NCBI GenBank assembly: GCA_010093705.1 | Contig: MU006094.1 | Coordinates: 270,834 to 334,833 of the forward strand | Source of the DNA: Patellaria atrata CBS 101060 | Lineage: Eukaryota; Ascomycota; Dothideomycetes; Patellariales; Patellariaceae | Direction: 5' to 3' | Length of the DNA: 64,000 nucleotides | In this document: in pieces, positions 43,575 through 56,055 of the stretch | How positions within the stretch are numbered: position 1 is the first letter of the stretch | Layout of the letters: every line of letters starts with the position of its first letter | Position numbers and translations under genes: made by a program | The notes under the pieces: model-generated | What the model saw: the letters and a program-made list of their open reading frames with translations, nothing else | The model's database searches: none | Told to the model about the DNA's origin: nothing

Positions 43575-44798
43575 ATGGGTGGTAGAAAGGATAAACATTA
43601 CTCTCACTATAAGGCTCTCGGAGCTCCTAGCCCAGCTGAGTGAGTATATCATTTTCCCTTGCTTGTCCCACTACTGACTTCTTGAGTAGGCTTGCGCGAG
43701 TTGCCATACCTGACAGGCCAGTGTACTCTCCACGTTGTAAATCCTTATGGAACGAATTACTCACTTTCACCTAGACTCAAGTGCTTCCGCTGCGAAAAGA
43801 ATAAGGTCAACAGCAATTTCTCAGACAAGCAGCTCGAAGGCTTACGCATCCACATCCTCGAGAATAAGAAAAAGGGCCAACACGCAATTACCCACCAGGT
43901 CAACTGCCGTGCTTGTACCGGTCAACAGGTGTGCGAACTTACTTGCGAGAAATGTGACAAAACCAAGAGTCTCGATGACTTTGCAAAGGCACAACGATCC
44001 AAGGGAGAAAAGGCAGTAAGTTCAACCCACACCTGATGGAGACTCAACTTAATAGGTGGTAGCGCTGCAAAAAGTGCATGGAAGCTCAGCTCAATGATGA
44101 GCCTGGAGATATAAATGGCGATACCTACAGAAATGCAGAAGAGAAGCGGTTTGACGCCGACTGGGATGATAGTGTCAGCGTAAGTTCCACTGTGACATGT
44201 CATCTCTTGGATTACTGACAAGTGCAAAGAGCGCAGGATCATCCAACTTCATTGTGAATTATGATTCTACCGGTAGCAGCCTTACTGACCTGTCAAACCT
44301 CTCTATTGGAGATCGCTCTTCATCCTCTAGCACCACTGGCTATGAAACTGATGCGACCGACGCTTCGGCTGGTGCTGAAACTAAGTATAGTGGATATAAT
44401 CCAGCGGGAACAAGTCAAGGAAAGAAGCCCGCAACTTCAGGATCGTCGGCTAACTCAGGTACATGGGCGGCTGCAGCTTCTCACAACGGGATGCCTGAAC
44501 CTAACGAGAGTTGGAATTTCGTGAGCCTGAAGACGAATTTCGGCGGCAACACGCCTACTGTCGCGGGATCAAGTCGATATGGCGGTTCCAACGTCGAGGG
44601 CTCCGTCCGGTCAGCTCGTCCTGCGACTAACAGCGGCGGGTTTGCGAAAGTTCGGGCCTACGTACGTTTTTGTCATATATTAGGTGAATCCACAACTGAC
44701 TATATCTATAGAAAGTTCCCAGGGAGCCATCCCCTCCGAGTTCCTCATCATCCTCTTCCGACGAAGAAGAGGATGACGATCCGGACTACGATATCTGA
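43575..44798 (+). CDS. Stc1-domain zinc-binding protein
   Basis: Exons 43575..43639, 43690..43722, 43775..44015, 44063..44179, 44230..44661 and 44712..44798 give 324 residues. The product starts MGGRKDKHYSHYKALGAPSP. The zinc domain carries CFRC, a CRAC and a CEKCDKTKSLDDFAKAQRS block, then CKKC, four CxxC pairs typical of the Stc1 family. A Ser/Thr-rich middle and an acidic C-terminus (SDEEEDDDPDYDI) follow. The exon 2/3 junction is the least certain: the donor GTACTC is weak, but it is the only one that joins IPDRPV to LKCFRC in frame. In fission yeast Stc1 links RNA interference to heterochromatin by bridging Argonaute and the CLRC complex; filamentous fungi have several proteins with this domain whose roles are not established. 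Confidence 0.82.
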
Positions 44799-45516
44799 TC
44801 CGTCAATTTCTCCCTACGTCGCTTGTCGGAACGAATTATTTGGTTAAATTGACTTTCGTTTCCAATATCGAGAGACTCTGAGAATATTGACGGCTATGAA
44901 CTTCCACTGATCTCATCCAGACATTCTGTATAATGCATCCAGAAAACGGGAATCGATTTGCTCACAACATTCTTTTCTTTGGGTTCCCTGCTAGAGAATT
45001 CGAGTCGGGGATTGATAGATTTCTTATGGTTTGGTATTACCCCGGGATCATACATCACACTTTAGGCTTCAGGGCCTTTGTTCAGATAACAATTGCGGCG
45101 GCGGTGCTTCTTTGCCTAGGCTTCATATCAGCATAAATTAAAACACTCTATGAGTAGGTCCTTCCCAATATGCACCGTGAATGCACAACATGACGCAGAA
45201 GCCTAAAGGGTTGACTCACAGACTATGGACTTGACATATATCTTTCCTGCACACCTTAGATTTGCCTATTCGTCTGAAAGAGTGGAGTTCAACAGGACCA
45301 TCATTGAAACGGACCCTCCAGCGGCAAACAATCGTCAATGAAGGAGGTGCAGACACTCAACTGATAAGGTTTAGGGAAGCGTAAAACGTACCACGTCTCT
45401 TTCCCTACACAAAGACACTCTTCCCTCCCGTCCCCTCCGCGAAGAAGTAACCCCCTCACTTACCCATACCTTACTCAAGAACTCAAAAGTATACCCTGAA
45501 TACCCAAAAACGAACC
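44799..45516. other. Intergenic region
   Basis: 3' UTR of the Stc1-domain gene and promoter of the next gene, which share orientation. One 67-codon open frame at 44933..45136 has a hydrophobic end but sits in the probable 3' UTR and is not supported. Confidence 0.5.
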
Positions 45517-46874
45517 ATGTCTCGACATCACCCCCAACCCCCAATGTCCCTACCAACAACAACACACCACGCCCACGCAAACGAACTCCCCAACGGCTGG
45601 ATCGTCCAAAGCCACGGCTGGATGCCGTGCCAGCGCGCCATGGCATATTTCCGCCAGGGCTGGTGGGTGCTGACGTACGACGGGGTCTTCAAGAAGGGAC
45701 GGCGACCGTTGTTGCGCGAGGAGTGGGGGGTCGAGGGGAATTTTGAGAGACTGGCCGAGGGGTGTGGATGTGAGTCCTTTTTTTTCTCCTTTTTATTTTG
45801 CGGTTATTTTTGGGTAGAGGAGCTGATTGGTAGATGCGTGGGGGGAGATGTTTGGGGTGGAGGGAGGGGGATGGGGGTGTTATGGTGAGTGGTTCCTGTA
45901 GGGATGGGGGGTCGTGATGGGTTGCTGACTGCTGAGGTGGTAGATGTGGAGGGTCCGCGGTACTCAGGGGTTGGAGGGAGCAAGAGTGTTTTGGGGGTTT
46001 GGCCGGAAGATAGGAGAGCGGTGTCCGGATGGGAAGGAGAGGCTTGGAATGCTCGGGAAGAAGAAGACTGGAACGTGTCGAGATGGGTATCCAAGTCTGT
46101 GGATCGGACCGATTGGACCTTCCGTGGAATTGAAAAACAGAGAAAGGGAGATAGGAAAATGTCTGGACTTGTGGAAAGAGCTTTGAGAGAGATATCTGGT
46201 AGGTTGACTGAATGAAAATGTGATGACTGAAAGGGATATACTAACAGATCATAGAGGTGAACGGTGCTGGCGGACGGTTGCGTTCAGAAGACGAATACGA
46301 CGAATACACATACCGTGTTCAACCACCTCGGAGACCACAGATATATGCTCCTCAGCTACCAGTTAGAACCAGAAGCGAACGTCCGCAACCACAGCAACGA
46401 CAAGCATTGCAATACAGATACGTCCCCGCTCGGGAAAGGAAGCCGGATGACCAAGACTCGAACAATGGATATTTCCAGTCTCGGGCACCTCCACCACCAT
46501 CTCGAGGAAAGGAGAATCAACGGCATCCGATTTGCAAACAGAAAGAAGATGACTCCAGTAGTGGATATTTCCACTTTCTGGCACCTCCACCACCGCCTCG
46601 GGGAAAGGAGAGCCAATCTCGTTCAATTTTCGAACAGAAAGACGACGACTCCAACAGCGGCTACTTCGGGCCTCGGGTAAGCCCAATGCCTACCCGAGAA
46701 CTAGAAAATCAGCTCCGTTCGATTCTGAAATCGAGTGACGCCTCATCAAAACGCGAGCTTCATGACGAGCAAAGGCATTATGAGCCCGATTTGGAGCATG
46801 AGGCAGCTCATTTAAGCGCCGTGAGACTGCGGGAGTATCTTGAGTCGGACTCGTCGGAAGAGAGAAAAGCTTAG
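45517..46874 (+). CDS. Orphan protein with three SGYF/Pro-rich repeats
   Basis: Exons 45517..45769, 45834..45884, 45944..46198 and 46255..46874 give 392 residues. All introns are canonical; the last acceptor is CATAG. The N-terminus is Trp-rich (NGWIVQSHGWMPCQRAMAYF) and could form a compact domain binding Pro-rich ligands, but I cannot name it. The second half holds three similar units of about 37 residues, each with D(D)xSxxGYF, a Pro-rich stretch, then RGKExQ-like residues and RxI near the end. No family recognised. The repeats resemble docking motifs, and the C-terminus is helical and acidic. Confidence 0.7.
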
Positions 46875-47366
46875 TATACTGGATATGTTGAATAAGAAGC
46901 AAGACGTGATGATCAGGCTGAGATGATATCGGTAGGTAGATCTGCCAAGGATGATGTAGAATTTGGTACGGTATCCTTAGACTTAGCGTGTTCAAAGTTA
47001 ACCTGAAGCAACTTAGTGCGAGAGACACCCTCTTGGAGGATGGTGGGTCTTCCAAATTAGGACATTATGCATTTCGAACTTGGAGCCATGTTTGAACGTT
47101 GTTTGATTCTTATTTCTTCTTTACATCTCTTCGATAAAGGATTTGGGTAATTCTCCCGGCACAGGCATCTAGTCTGCAATGATCCACAAATGTTCACCTC
47201 CATAGACTCCTAGCATTCGCAATTGTTCCTCCTTTTCAAGTCAAACGCCAGAAAAATGTTTTGAAACAGCCGCACCACCTCCCGTAACCCGCACAGTCCC
47301 TCCATTTGTACCCTTAGAAGCATTAAAATATCGTCAAGTCGTAGCATTCACAGCTTCCCGCACAGT
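46875..47366. other. Convergent intergenic region
   Basis: 3' UTRs of two convergent genes; no gene seen. Confidence 0.5.
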
Positions 47367-48826
47367 TCACCTAGGTTCGTGGCTCTCGATAGTCACATCG
47401 CTCCTGAGCACTACTGTTCCGTTTTTGGGCTCTTCATCCCTCTCATTTGTTCTCGTTGGCCCGATACTGACATCATACACATTGTCATTCAGTTCGATGA
47501 AACGGCTTGTCTCGGTGGTGGTGGTGCTGTTAGCCGTTGCTGTCAAGCTCTTTGTCATGTAAGGATCGTGTCTGAATCTCTTGGGACGGTCTCCTGATCC
47601 GGCTGGCTCAACGTATCCTACAAGCTCGCTGGCAGTGGGTCGTCGAGGTGTGACGCTATGTCGTCGAGGATGGCGTAGAAGAGCCCCTAACTCAGGGAAG
47701 CAGACGCATAGGTTTCCGCTGGTGAGTTCGGCAGCTCTATAACAGAGGAATATTAGCAAAATATGTCTAATTTATCACAGGATCTAATCCTTACCCCCAA
47801 AGCAGGATCTCTGGTTGCTTGTAGGTAGTATCCGGGTTCCCGCTATTCTTAAGGCGAACTACGAAACCAATTGTAGCGAAAATTGGTGCGCTGCGTTGAG
47901 TGTTACTTCATGATCCCTCCATTAGAAGGTTCGGCTTCAATTCTTACCATAAACCAAAGGTAAAGACAAGAACGACCAGTATCTTCTTTTGCTTGGACAT
48001 TTGCAATTTCCATACCGCATGGACGGGTAGGAAGAGGATAAGGAAATCCGTGATGGTATTGAATGAGCCACTTGTGTTTAGTACTTTGGAAAGGTCTAAA
48101 CACTCTCCAGGGATGTTCTTGTTGAAAATCTTAGCGCGTGGTTTACATTGAAATATCTTAACGAACGTCGTCGAGCCGTAAAAGCCGATAAGGATCACGA
48201 TCAAAAATACAATGGATATGTCGAAAGGACTCCATCTTCGAGGGGAAAAGACGCGTCGATAAAGCCATAGAACTGCGAGCTTTGTTACGCATATCATGAC
48301 TCCATACTCTATGGCGGATACATGGAACCACTGCGCGTATAAGCATGGAGTTGATGGAAATCATCTGTGATACACACGTATGCGGCTTGATGAGCTTGCT
48401 CAGCAGTGATATCCCAACCGTGCTTGCCCCCATTATGCGACATTGTCGCAGCCATTATACCGCAATACGCGACAGTACCCGACTAGATGGATCAGTATCT
48501 TTATATGAAGTAGAGGATCTTAAAGGAACCTTACCCATGCCATCGTGGTCAACCCTTTCTCGATGGTTAGTGGTTGTAGCTTAAGTCACATGTCGGAATT
48601 ACATACAGTCTTCGAATATCCATATTCGCTTGATAAAAAGGCGAACATAAACTCGCAAAAGGAAGAATATAGTTATTAATGGAATGCAGACACCAATCGT
48701 GAGATTGCTTAAATGGCTTAAGGACTTAGGGTGCTCCGGATTTGGGATCACTCCTGGCGGAGGCTCTAAAGAAGGCTTGAAGGGCGCCGGAGTACCTGAT
48801 GAAGAAGTAAAATCTGTGGCGGACAT
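47367..48826 (-). CDS. Integral membrane protein, fungal rhodopsin/PTH11-like domain
   Basis: Exons in transcript order: 48826..48607, 48554..48535, 48482..48378, 48330..47948, 47890..47795 and 47736..47367, giving 397 residues. A short Pro-rich N-terminus is followed by seven hydrophobic helices, among them GVCIPLITIFFLLRVYVRLF and FDISIVFLIVILIGFYGSTT. Family signatures are the WIFEDW motif after helix 2, the HGWDIT loop, LAVLWLYRRVFSPRRW and a CxP..C loop (FQCKP, GECLD). The C-terminal tail is hydrophilic, with Ser/Thr/Glu-rich sequence. These proteins are thought to be G-protein-coupled-receptor-like sensors of external cues in filamentous fungi; no ligand is known. No CFEM domain is present. 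Confidence 0.85.
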
Positions 48827-50929
48827 AATGACTGCATCAAGAACAGAGACTGTTCCTGAGGAACGATGGACCTGAAGATTGTGGAGAGTATAAGAGGCTT
48901 ACTGCAAGTGTTGAAAGCTGAAGCGACTTAGATTACATCCATATTTGGGATTGGGAAAGAGCGTGGTATCTGCTGCAGAGAGACAAGACACAGAGCTGGG
49001 ACGGAGAAGATTGGGTGAATTGGTGCATGAACGGGGGACGGCACCGGTGAGTAAACACACGAACCACATGCTTTTCGTTCCTAGTACTGCGTCACCTAAT
49101 GTTGTTGGCTACGGCAGTATTAGGGTAGACACTCATAGGCCCCTTGGAGCCCTTGCGGATGTTCTATTGAGCTCTCCCGCTACCGATTTGGAGTTTCCGG
49201 TTCTTTACCTATACCAAAGGGAGCAACTCCTTCCCTTGAAGGATTCAAGATCAAAAATCAAAACGTAAACCAAAGATTTGAGCAATTATAAGATAAAGTA
49301 GTACACAGCGGCCAAATCTGGAGACTTTCGACTGTCGAGTAACTACGTTTGAGAATGTAAGTTATATTCAGACCTATGTTGAACCAATAGTTCAAGATTT
49401 CAGTCTCGTCGCATTCAGCTATACCTTACCAGCATGCAAGGGAAAGTCGAAGGCAACGTTTCGCAGCATGAAAATAGCTAAACAAACCACAACAGTTACC
49501 CCAGGTTCCACATGGCATTCCTCCCACAAAGAGATGCAAGTACCTGGCCAAACCCTGAACTGGGCGCTTACTTTCGACTCTTGAGTGCGGGGGCTATCAA
49601 GTCCCGACAAGCTGGTGTGATGCGGGAGTAATATACCGGCGCATTTGAACTTGATGGTCTTTATAAACTCAATATCAAGTTACCCGACTGGAGGGTATAT
49701 CTAGCCATTCACTATCTCTGCCGCTTATGCGGGTTCGCTAAGTCCGTCGAGGATAACCAAGTGTTTATCGTAATTGCCGGGCTCTTTCTTATTAGCGCAC
49801 TCTCTCTCGGGACAAAACCTTTCATCTTTAACTCCTTGAACGGCGAATTTGGTGAGACTTTCGGATGATAAATTTATTTGGTTGGACAGGTGTCAATTGC
49901 TTTTCTGCTCGTGCGACTAGGTGCGACTAGGTGCGACCTAATTTGGAATTGGATTGGACTCGTAAACTCGCACCGGACCCCGAGGGGAGTTGCGTGATAA
50001 AATCACTAACCTACAAGGGAGTAGAACCATAAGTGGATACCGCTAGGGTCGTCCCGCTGTCTTTTCCAAAGCCGTCACAGCCATTTTGCACTTACCCTGG
50101 CCCTAGTCCAACAATAGTCTAGTCCCTATTTCTCCCAGTTTCAGCTCCATACATTTCCTCAACGCATAGTCGTCAAAACACCATATACAAAAGGGAGATA
50201 CATACATTAATCCAGAGCTTTGGGATGCCTTTTCCCAGCATACACACCTGCCTTTTTCATCCCTCTGGCCGTCACTCTCTATAAATTGCTCTCGGGCACA
50301 TGCCGGTGTATATTTGCGGCACAGCTTGCAGGTACAACCCTTGAAGCATCAATAGGTAACAGCAAGGCCATAGAATGTAACCCATCGAGATTTGCCCATT
50401 TTCTGACATGGTTCTACAACATCTCTTGACGGCCTCGATGGGCTTCTGTAGAGGCAGGTTTGGTCGGGTTTATGAAGGCTCGGCGAGGAAGGATTGGAAA
50501 GAATTCACCTAAATATGAGATAGAAATCATCTAGAAATCTCCCTACTTTGGAAAGAATATATCACGTGTATGATATCAACGGTCAGTTCTTTCCCTTGCA
50601 CCCGTCCAGTCAGACGTTCCATTTGTACTCAAGTTCAGGTCGGCTGTCCATCGTGATCTAAATTGCAGTACTACCTGTAAGGTATACCGTTTGTATAACC
50701 TCTACCTGTGAGCCCTGGCTATTTGAGGTCCTGTCAATGTTCCAGCGATCTGGTTGCTGACCCGACATTGTGTTCTAGCACATCAACACATCACCATATA
50801 CGACAATCAACGAAAGTATACGATACAATTCGAGCAAGAAGATCGGCCTTGCAATCGACCCCATTAGAGTGAGCAGTAGTAATCATGAGTATAGCCTCCT
50901 GTCAACTGAATGTATGAAGTTCGTGTCCA
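48827..50929. other. Long intergenic region (2.1 kb)
   Basis: Divergent spacer holding the promoters of the rhodopsin-domain gene and the first MFS gene. The decamer GTGCGACTAG is tandemly repeated about three times at 49913..49940 (third copy imperfect). No gene recognised. Confidence 0.5.
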
Positions 50930-52570
50930 ATGCTGACATTTGTACGTGAAGTGGAGAAAGAAAAAGAGACAAACATTTCCGCTCTGGGCTCATCTTCTTC
51001 TAGTCAAGATGCAGACATTATTTCAGGTATTGATGAGGCGAAACTGCTTCGAAGAATCGATTTCCGCGTCCTTCCGATGCTGTTCACGATCTATGTTGTT
51101 GCATTTCTTGATCGGTAAGCTTACCCTCCAGTTCCATTGAGGTACAGATTGTCCTAATAAGAGTACAGAGTGAACGTCTCGAATGCACTCACAATGAAAA
51201 TGCCAGAAGAGCTGGGAATGACTGGCCAGCAACCTAATATCGCCTTGACGATATTCTTCATCCCATACATCATCTTCGAGATTCCCTCGAACATCTTGAT
51301 GAAGAAGCTAAACCCGCATATCTGGCTCTCGCTCTGTATTCTCGGGTTTGGAATCATTATGATTGGCCAAGGTTTTGTTAAAACCGTTGGCGGCTTATAT
51401 GCTACTCGATTCTTCCTTGGACTACTAGAAGCGGGTATATTTCCAGGAAGCTTCTATCTCATCAGCTTTTGGTACAAACGAGAGGAAGCACAAAAACGCT
51501 TCACTGTCTACTGGTCCTCGGTAATGGCTGCCGGTGCGTTCGGTGGCTTACTCGCTACTGCCATAGCCAAAATGGATGGCATGCTAGGTCATAGCAACTG
51601 GAGATGGATCTTCATCCTCGAAGGTATCCTCACAGTTCTAGTTGGCATTGCAGCATTCTTCCTCGTCAGTGACTTCCCTCGTGAAGCCAAATGGTTAACG
51701 GAAGAAGAGCGACGTTTCGTGATGGCCAAAACCCACACAGATGAATCACATCAAGTTAGTGTCAAGTTCAAAGATATCATAGAGTTTTTCAAGGACCCGA
51801 AACAGTATCTCGGCGGGCTCATGTATTTCTGTAAGTCCTCCCCTTTTTATCATACTATTGTGGTATATGTTTCCCTTATATCTGAGTGCACCGATGTAGA
51901 CGGCGATCGTCACATGTGTTTCACAGGCGCTATCAGGTGTTGCGCAGAACGATAATTCTGTTACCTTTTTGGGTGTGATTGACCACTAACGTCAGTAGCT
52001 ATCGTCACTCCTGTGTACGCTTTCTCATTCTTCACTCCGACAATCGTTAGAACACTTGGCTACTCGGTAGTCCAGACTCAGTTACATTCCGTCCCCCCAT
52101 TTGCGGCCGCACTTGTGCTTTGTCTCATCATGGCTTATATCTCGGATAAGATTAACTTGCGTCTTCCATTCATTCTTTTTGGTTATGCTCTGCTTATCGT
52201 TGGACTGGCTATTTTACTGTGTATTCACCATAAGTTCTCTCCCCAATATGGAGGAATTCATCTTGTCCTGATGGGTTCACTTGGCGCGGGTGCAAGTATT
52301 GTATGCTGGTATCTCATGAATCTCAAAGGCCACAAACAGAGGAGTATAGGATCGGGATTCATGATTAGTTTCGGCAACACCGGTGGAATATTGGCGCCGT
52401 TCACATTCTTGAAGAAAGATGCTCCCAACTACGAGACCGGCTATTCCATTTGCATGGCAATGGCGGTTTTGGGCATTGCATCCTCGGTCACCTACGGAGT
52501 TTTGGTGTGGAGGGAGAAGAAAGCCGCAAGAAGAAATGGTGACGAAGACGCGGAGTTTCTATCCTTGTGA
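50930..52570 (+). CDS. MFS transporter, anion:cation symporter (Dal5/allantoate permease) type
   Basis: Exons 50930..51114, 51169..51830 and 51999..52570 give 472 residues. Twelve hydrophobic segments are visible. Signatures of this family are FRVLPMLFTIYVVAFLDRVN in helix 1, NIALTIFFIPYIIFEIPSN and ATRFFLGLLEAGIFPGSFYL. The second half starts SIVTPVYAFSFFTPTIVRTL and has YISDKINLRLPF between helices 8 and 9. Likely proton-coupled uptake of a small organic anion (allantoate, nicotinate, pantothenate and similar are the known substrates); the exact one cannot be read. The second intron is long (168 nt), so an alternative splice pattern is possible. Confidence 0.9.
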
Positions 52571-53120
52571 GATCTAGGCCAAACTCCGAGTAGGAAAGCA
52601 AGTTTCCAGGCAACATATTGGGCAAATATAAATTACTTTGCATCATCTAGCAATCGCACGCTCCGGTTTTACTTCTACTTCGAGAATGCCGAGGAATGCG
52701 AGTGATGCATCAGCCTAAACCGTCTGTGTAACCTTTACACAGTTAGGCGGAAGAGATCAGAGAGACAGGGACTCACGTGACAAAAAAATCTTCTATAAAG
52801 TCAAACATGGACCCTAGTACTAGGAATCCAACTAAAGGTCGGTGATAAGATTTCACAAGGAACATGTCTTAGGTTCCAACTCCGCTTATGGGTCTACGGT
52901 ATCATTGCTACAAGGTAGATTCTTTGTGACGAGGGACTCTATGCGATGACATTTGTTGTTTGTAGGTGCAGCGTAGCCTGCGCTCGTGTCCATAGATATA
53001 GAATTCCTTATCCTGCAAAAGATCACCTGTGCAAGTGTCACCACTCCCTACATTACACCTCACTTATCCTTCGTCCCCGCTGAAAAGCCCTCCTCCTCAG
53101 AATTCATTCTCTATTTCAAA
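52571..53120. other. Intergenic region between the two MFS genes
   Basis: 3' UTR of the first MFS gene and promoter of the second, both on the plus strand. No other gene seen. Confidence 0.5.
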
Positions 53121-54876
53121 ATGAATGCAGGTCTAGAATCAGGAAGTGCGAATCACGGTGGTAAACCCGGAGTTTCCTTTGGATCTCATGAGCTCGACTT
53201 GAGGATTCCTCATACGTCTTCTCTGAATGTACAGATTCCTGATTCCCAGTGGAGCCTGTCCGAATCGCAAGACAGTGCAATCAAGACTCCCGTCAAATAT
53301 GCCAGTAGCCTTTCATCAGTAAGTCACGTTCCTCTCCTATCTTGGAAGCACAGTGCTATATTGGGAGAAAAGTATTATATTGGAAGTACAGTACCAAACT
53401 GAAGGGATCCCTGTAGAACAGGAAACTCCTCATAGCAGCAACCGTCATCTTCATGAACTTCAACGTCACCCTCGGATCCTCCCTTCCAAGCGGAGCTGGC
53501 GAATCCCTAGACAGAGCCTTCGGCGTGACCTCCAAATTCCAGAAACCCCTCCCCGTCGCAGTCTTCCTCGTAGGTTACATCTTTGGACCCATCGTGTTCG
53601 CACCGCTCTCCGAGTCCTGGGGACGACGACCCGTCTTCCTCTCCTCCTTCACCATCTACACGGCGTTCACTTTCGGCTGCGCCTTCGCCCCGAACTGGTC
53701 CACATTCCTCTTCTTCCGCTTCATGCTGGGCTGCGCCGCCGCCGCCCCGCAAACCGTCTCCGGCGGCCTCTTCTCCGATATCTATCCCGAGCTCGGTCCT
53801 CGCGGGTTAGCCGTCACCGTGCTGGGCCTCACGAGCAATGTGGGCCCGCTGGTCGGACCCATCGTGTCCGGTTTCACGGCGTCGAAGGGATGGAAGTGGC
53901 AGTTCTGGGTCGCGCTGATCCTCGCCGGGGCGAACTGGCCCCTATTGCTGATGATGCCGGGTAAGGATCCCCCTTCCCCACACGTCCCAGACCACTTACG
54001 CCGCTGGTAGAAACGTTCGCACCCGTTCTCAACGCCAAAGCTGCGCCGGAGTTCGGAAAAATGACGCCAGACACGCTTCTAGACATCAACAGATACGAGC
54101 GCACGACGAAGAGCAGCCGGATCAAGAAGATCTCAGTATTGTTAACCCGCCCTATCCGCGTCCTACGGGAGCCCCTGGTCTTCTTCACTGACCTCTTCAT
54201 CCTCTACCAATATATAATCTTCTTCCTCTACTTCGGCGCCTACCCAATCATCTTCCGCGGCACCTACGACATGAGCCCCGGCGTGTCAGCACTAATGTTC
54301 ATCCCGACCGGTATCGGCGCCATCTTCGCAATCCTAATCTTCGTCGCCTGGGACACCTACCACCGGCGCGCAGTGGCGCTCCACAAGCCCTGGGCAGCGC
54401 AAGAGGAGTACCGCCGCCTGCCCCTCGCCTGCCTCGGCGGGCCTCTCTTTGCGCTCTCCGAGTTCTGGCTCGGCTGGGCAGCGCGACGCAGCGTGCACTG
54501 GTCCGTCCCTGCGCTCTCCGGGGTTCCGCTGGGGATAGGCATCGATTTGACGTTTCTGGCGCTGAACAACTACCTCACGGACGCGTATGGGATTTACAGT
54601 GCCTCGGTGCTGGCGTCGAGCGTCATCACGCGTAACCTCGTCGCCGCGCTCGTCATTCCCCTGACTACGTATCCGCTGTACGAGACACTGGGGACGAGCT
54701 GGGCCTGCACGCTGCTGGGGGGTTTGTGTCTTATCCTGACACCGATCCCTTTCGCTTTTATCCGATGGGGTCCCGTGCTCAGGGAGCGTAGCCCGTTTAG
54801 TCAGAAGCTGGCGCGGATGCGGGAGGCCGCGGAGCTGAGGGAGAAGGGGCAGGGGCCCGGGGAAGAGGTGTTGTAG
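53121..54876 (+). CDS. MFS transporter, DHA1 drug:proton antiporter type
   Basis: Exons 53121..53318, 53417..53960 and 54011..54876 give 535 residues. A hydrophilic N-terminal tail precedes twelve membrane helices. The DHA1 hallmark GYIFGPIVFAPLSESWGRRP is present between helices 2 and 3, together with RFMLGCAAAAPQTVSGGLFS and LGLTSNVGPLVGPIVSGFTA (motif C of antiporters), and PETFAPVLNAKAA in the central loop. Likely an exporter of toxic or secondary metabolites or polyamines. It is the nearest transporter to the DUF3328/precursor pair and is a candidate exporter for that product, though this is only positional. Exons 2 and 3 are markedly GC-rich compared with the neighbouring MFS gene. Confidence 0.9.
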
Positions 54877-56055
54877 AGCAGGCTTTGTAATATAATGACG
54901 ACACCATATAAGATTTATGGACATGGGATTCGGGCTAGGTTGTGCTTTTCGGGTGTGGGGTGTTTGACAAAGAAACGGGAACCTCCAGGGGTAAGCTTGA
55001 ATAGAGGAGCAAACATTAGTTCTGTTAGTGTATCTTACTACAGCTAGACTATAGACTCGATATGGTAACTTCGGGATTGCGCAGTTCGCCTTGAGGGAAT
55101 ATTAGTGGGCCATCAACAGCATCCGTGATCCAGAGGAATTTTTGTTGGTCGTACAAAAGGGCGGATGTGACTCTGCTTATGTAGCAAGCGAAGATCATAG
55201 AGGACGCCGTTTCTGTGTGACGAGGACGCCTATCTGCGAGCCAATAGGCACCCATAAGGGGAAATATAGTAAGCCCACTATAAACGGAGCGGGCCGTCGT
55301 TTTGTCTGAGGTGATATCGAAACATATCTCTGATCTGAAAGAACCGTTGGAACCTTACTTCAACGGCGCTGCATACGGCTACGATTGGCCGAAGCGTCGT
55401 GGGAAAAGGAGAAACGCCCTTATGCAGCCACCCGAGCGCCACCCGCACGCCACTAGATCCGAGAGAGATAGTGGCACTCGCTAGAGCGGGAGTTTCGTTG
55501 TACCGCATGGAAGAATTAAGGGAAGGGGGGTCGTTATCGAAGGTGGTTCGCGAGAGGCTGCTATTTCGGGGTGCGGGGGAGGGCGGAGGTTTAAAGGTTG
55601 CGATACGAGTTTATATTAGCCTGCGGCCAATCATGTAAACCAGCAACTAAAGGAGCATTTTGAATCCCTGTGATAGTAGAAGCCTTGCAAGACGTAGGTA
55701 GGCATTAGAGTACACGACCAAGGGCTTTTGGCTTTGCTCTGACCGAGGTACGGGCTTTCCATTATTTTTGATCGCTGATCGAGTGCATGGAATTGACCGG
55801 CGGTTCCCTGATCAGATTGACTAAAAGACCAGAGGAACCCTGATTGACTTGACCAGAGACACCAGAGACACCCTGAACGATGTGCGTCCTGATTGATCAG
55901 ACAATACCCTGACGATCAGAGAGCACCCTGAACGATGTTGTGAGGGCAGGGAGAACCATCACGTCAAATACATGAAATGAGTCCATCGCATAGGTGTTCG
56001 TTAACAGAAAACAGGCGTCGGGTGAATTATCCTATCAAAATGCACGCCATACCCC
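54877..56055. other. Intergenic region with degenerate short repeats
   Basis: Convergent spacer. Part of it (55805..55940) is made of imperfect copies of CCCTGA followed by TTGA or ACGATGT. No gene supported; open frames here are short and unrelated to anything I recognise. Confidence 0.5.

Noticed and set aside
44933-45136. 67-codon open frame with a hydrophobic C-terminus
   Set aside because: Falls in the probable 3' UTR of the Stc1-domain gene and has no other support.
50884-50929. Alternative upstream start (MSIAS...) for the first MFS gene
   Set aside because: No clean intron joins it to the transporter frame; the ATG at 50930 gives a normal N-terminus.
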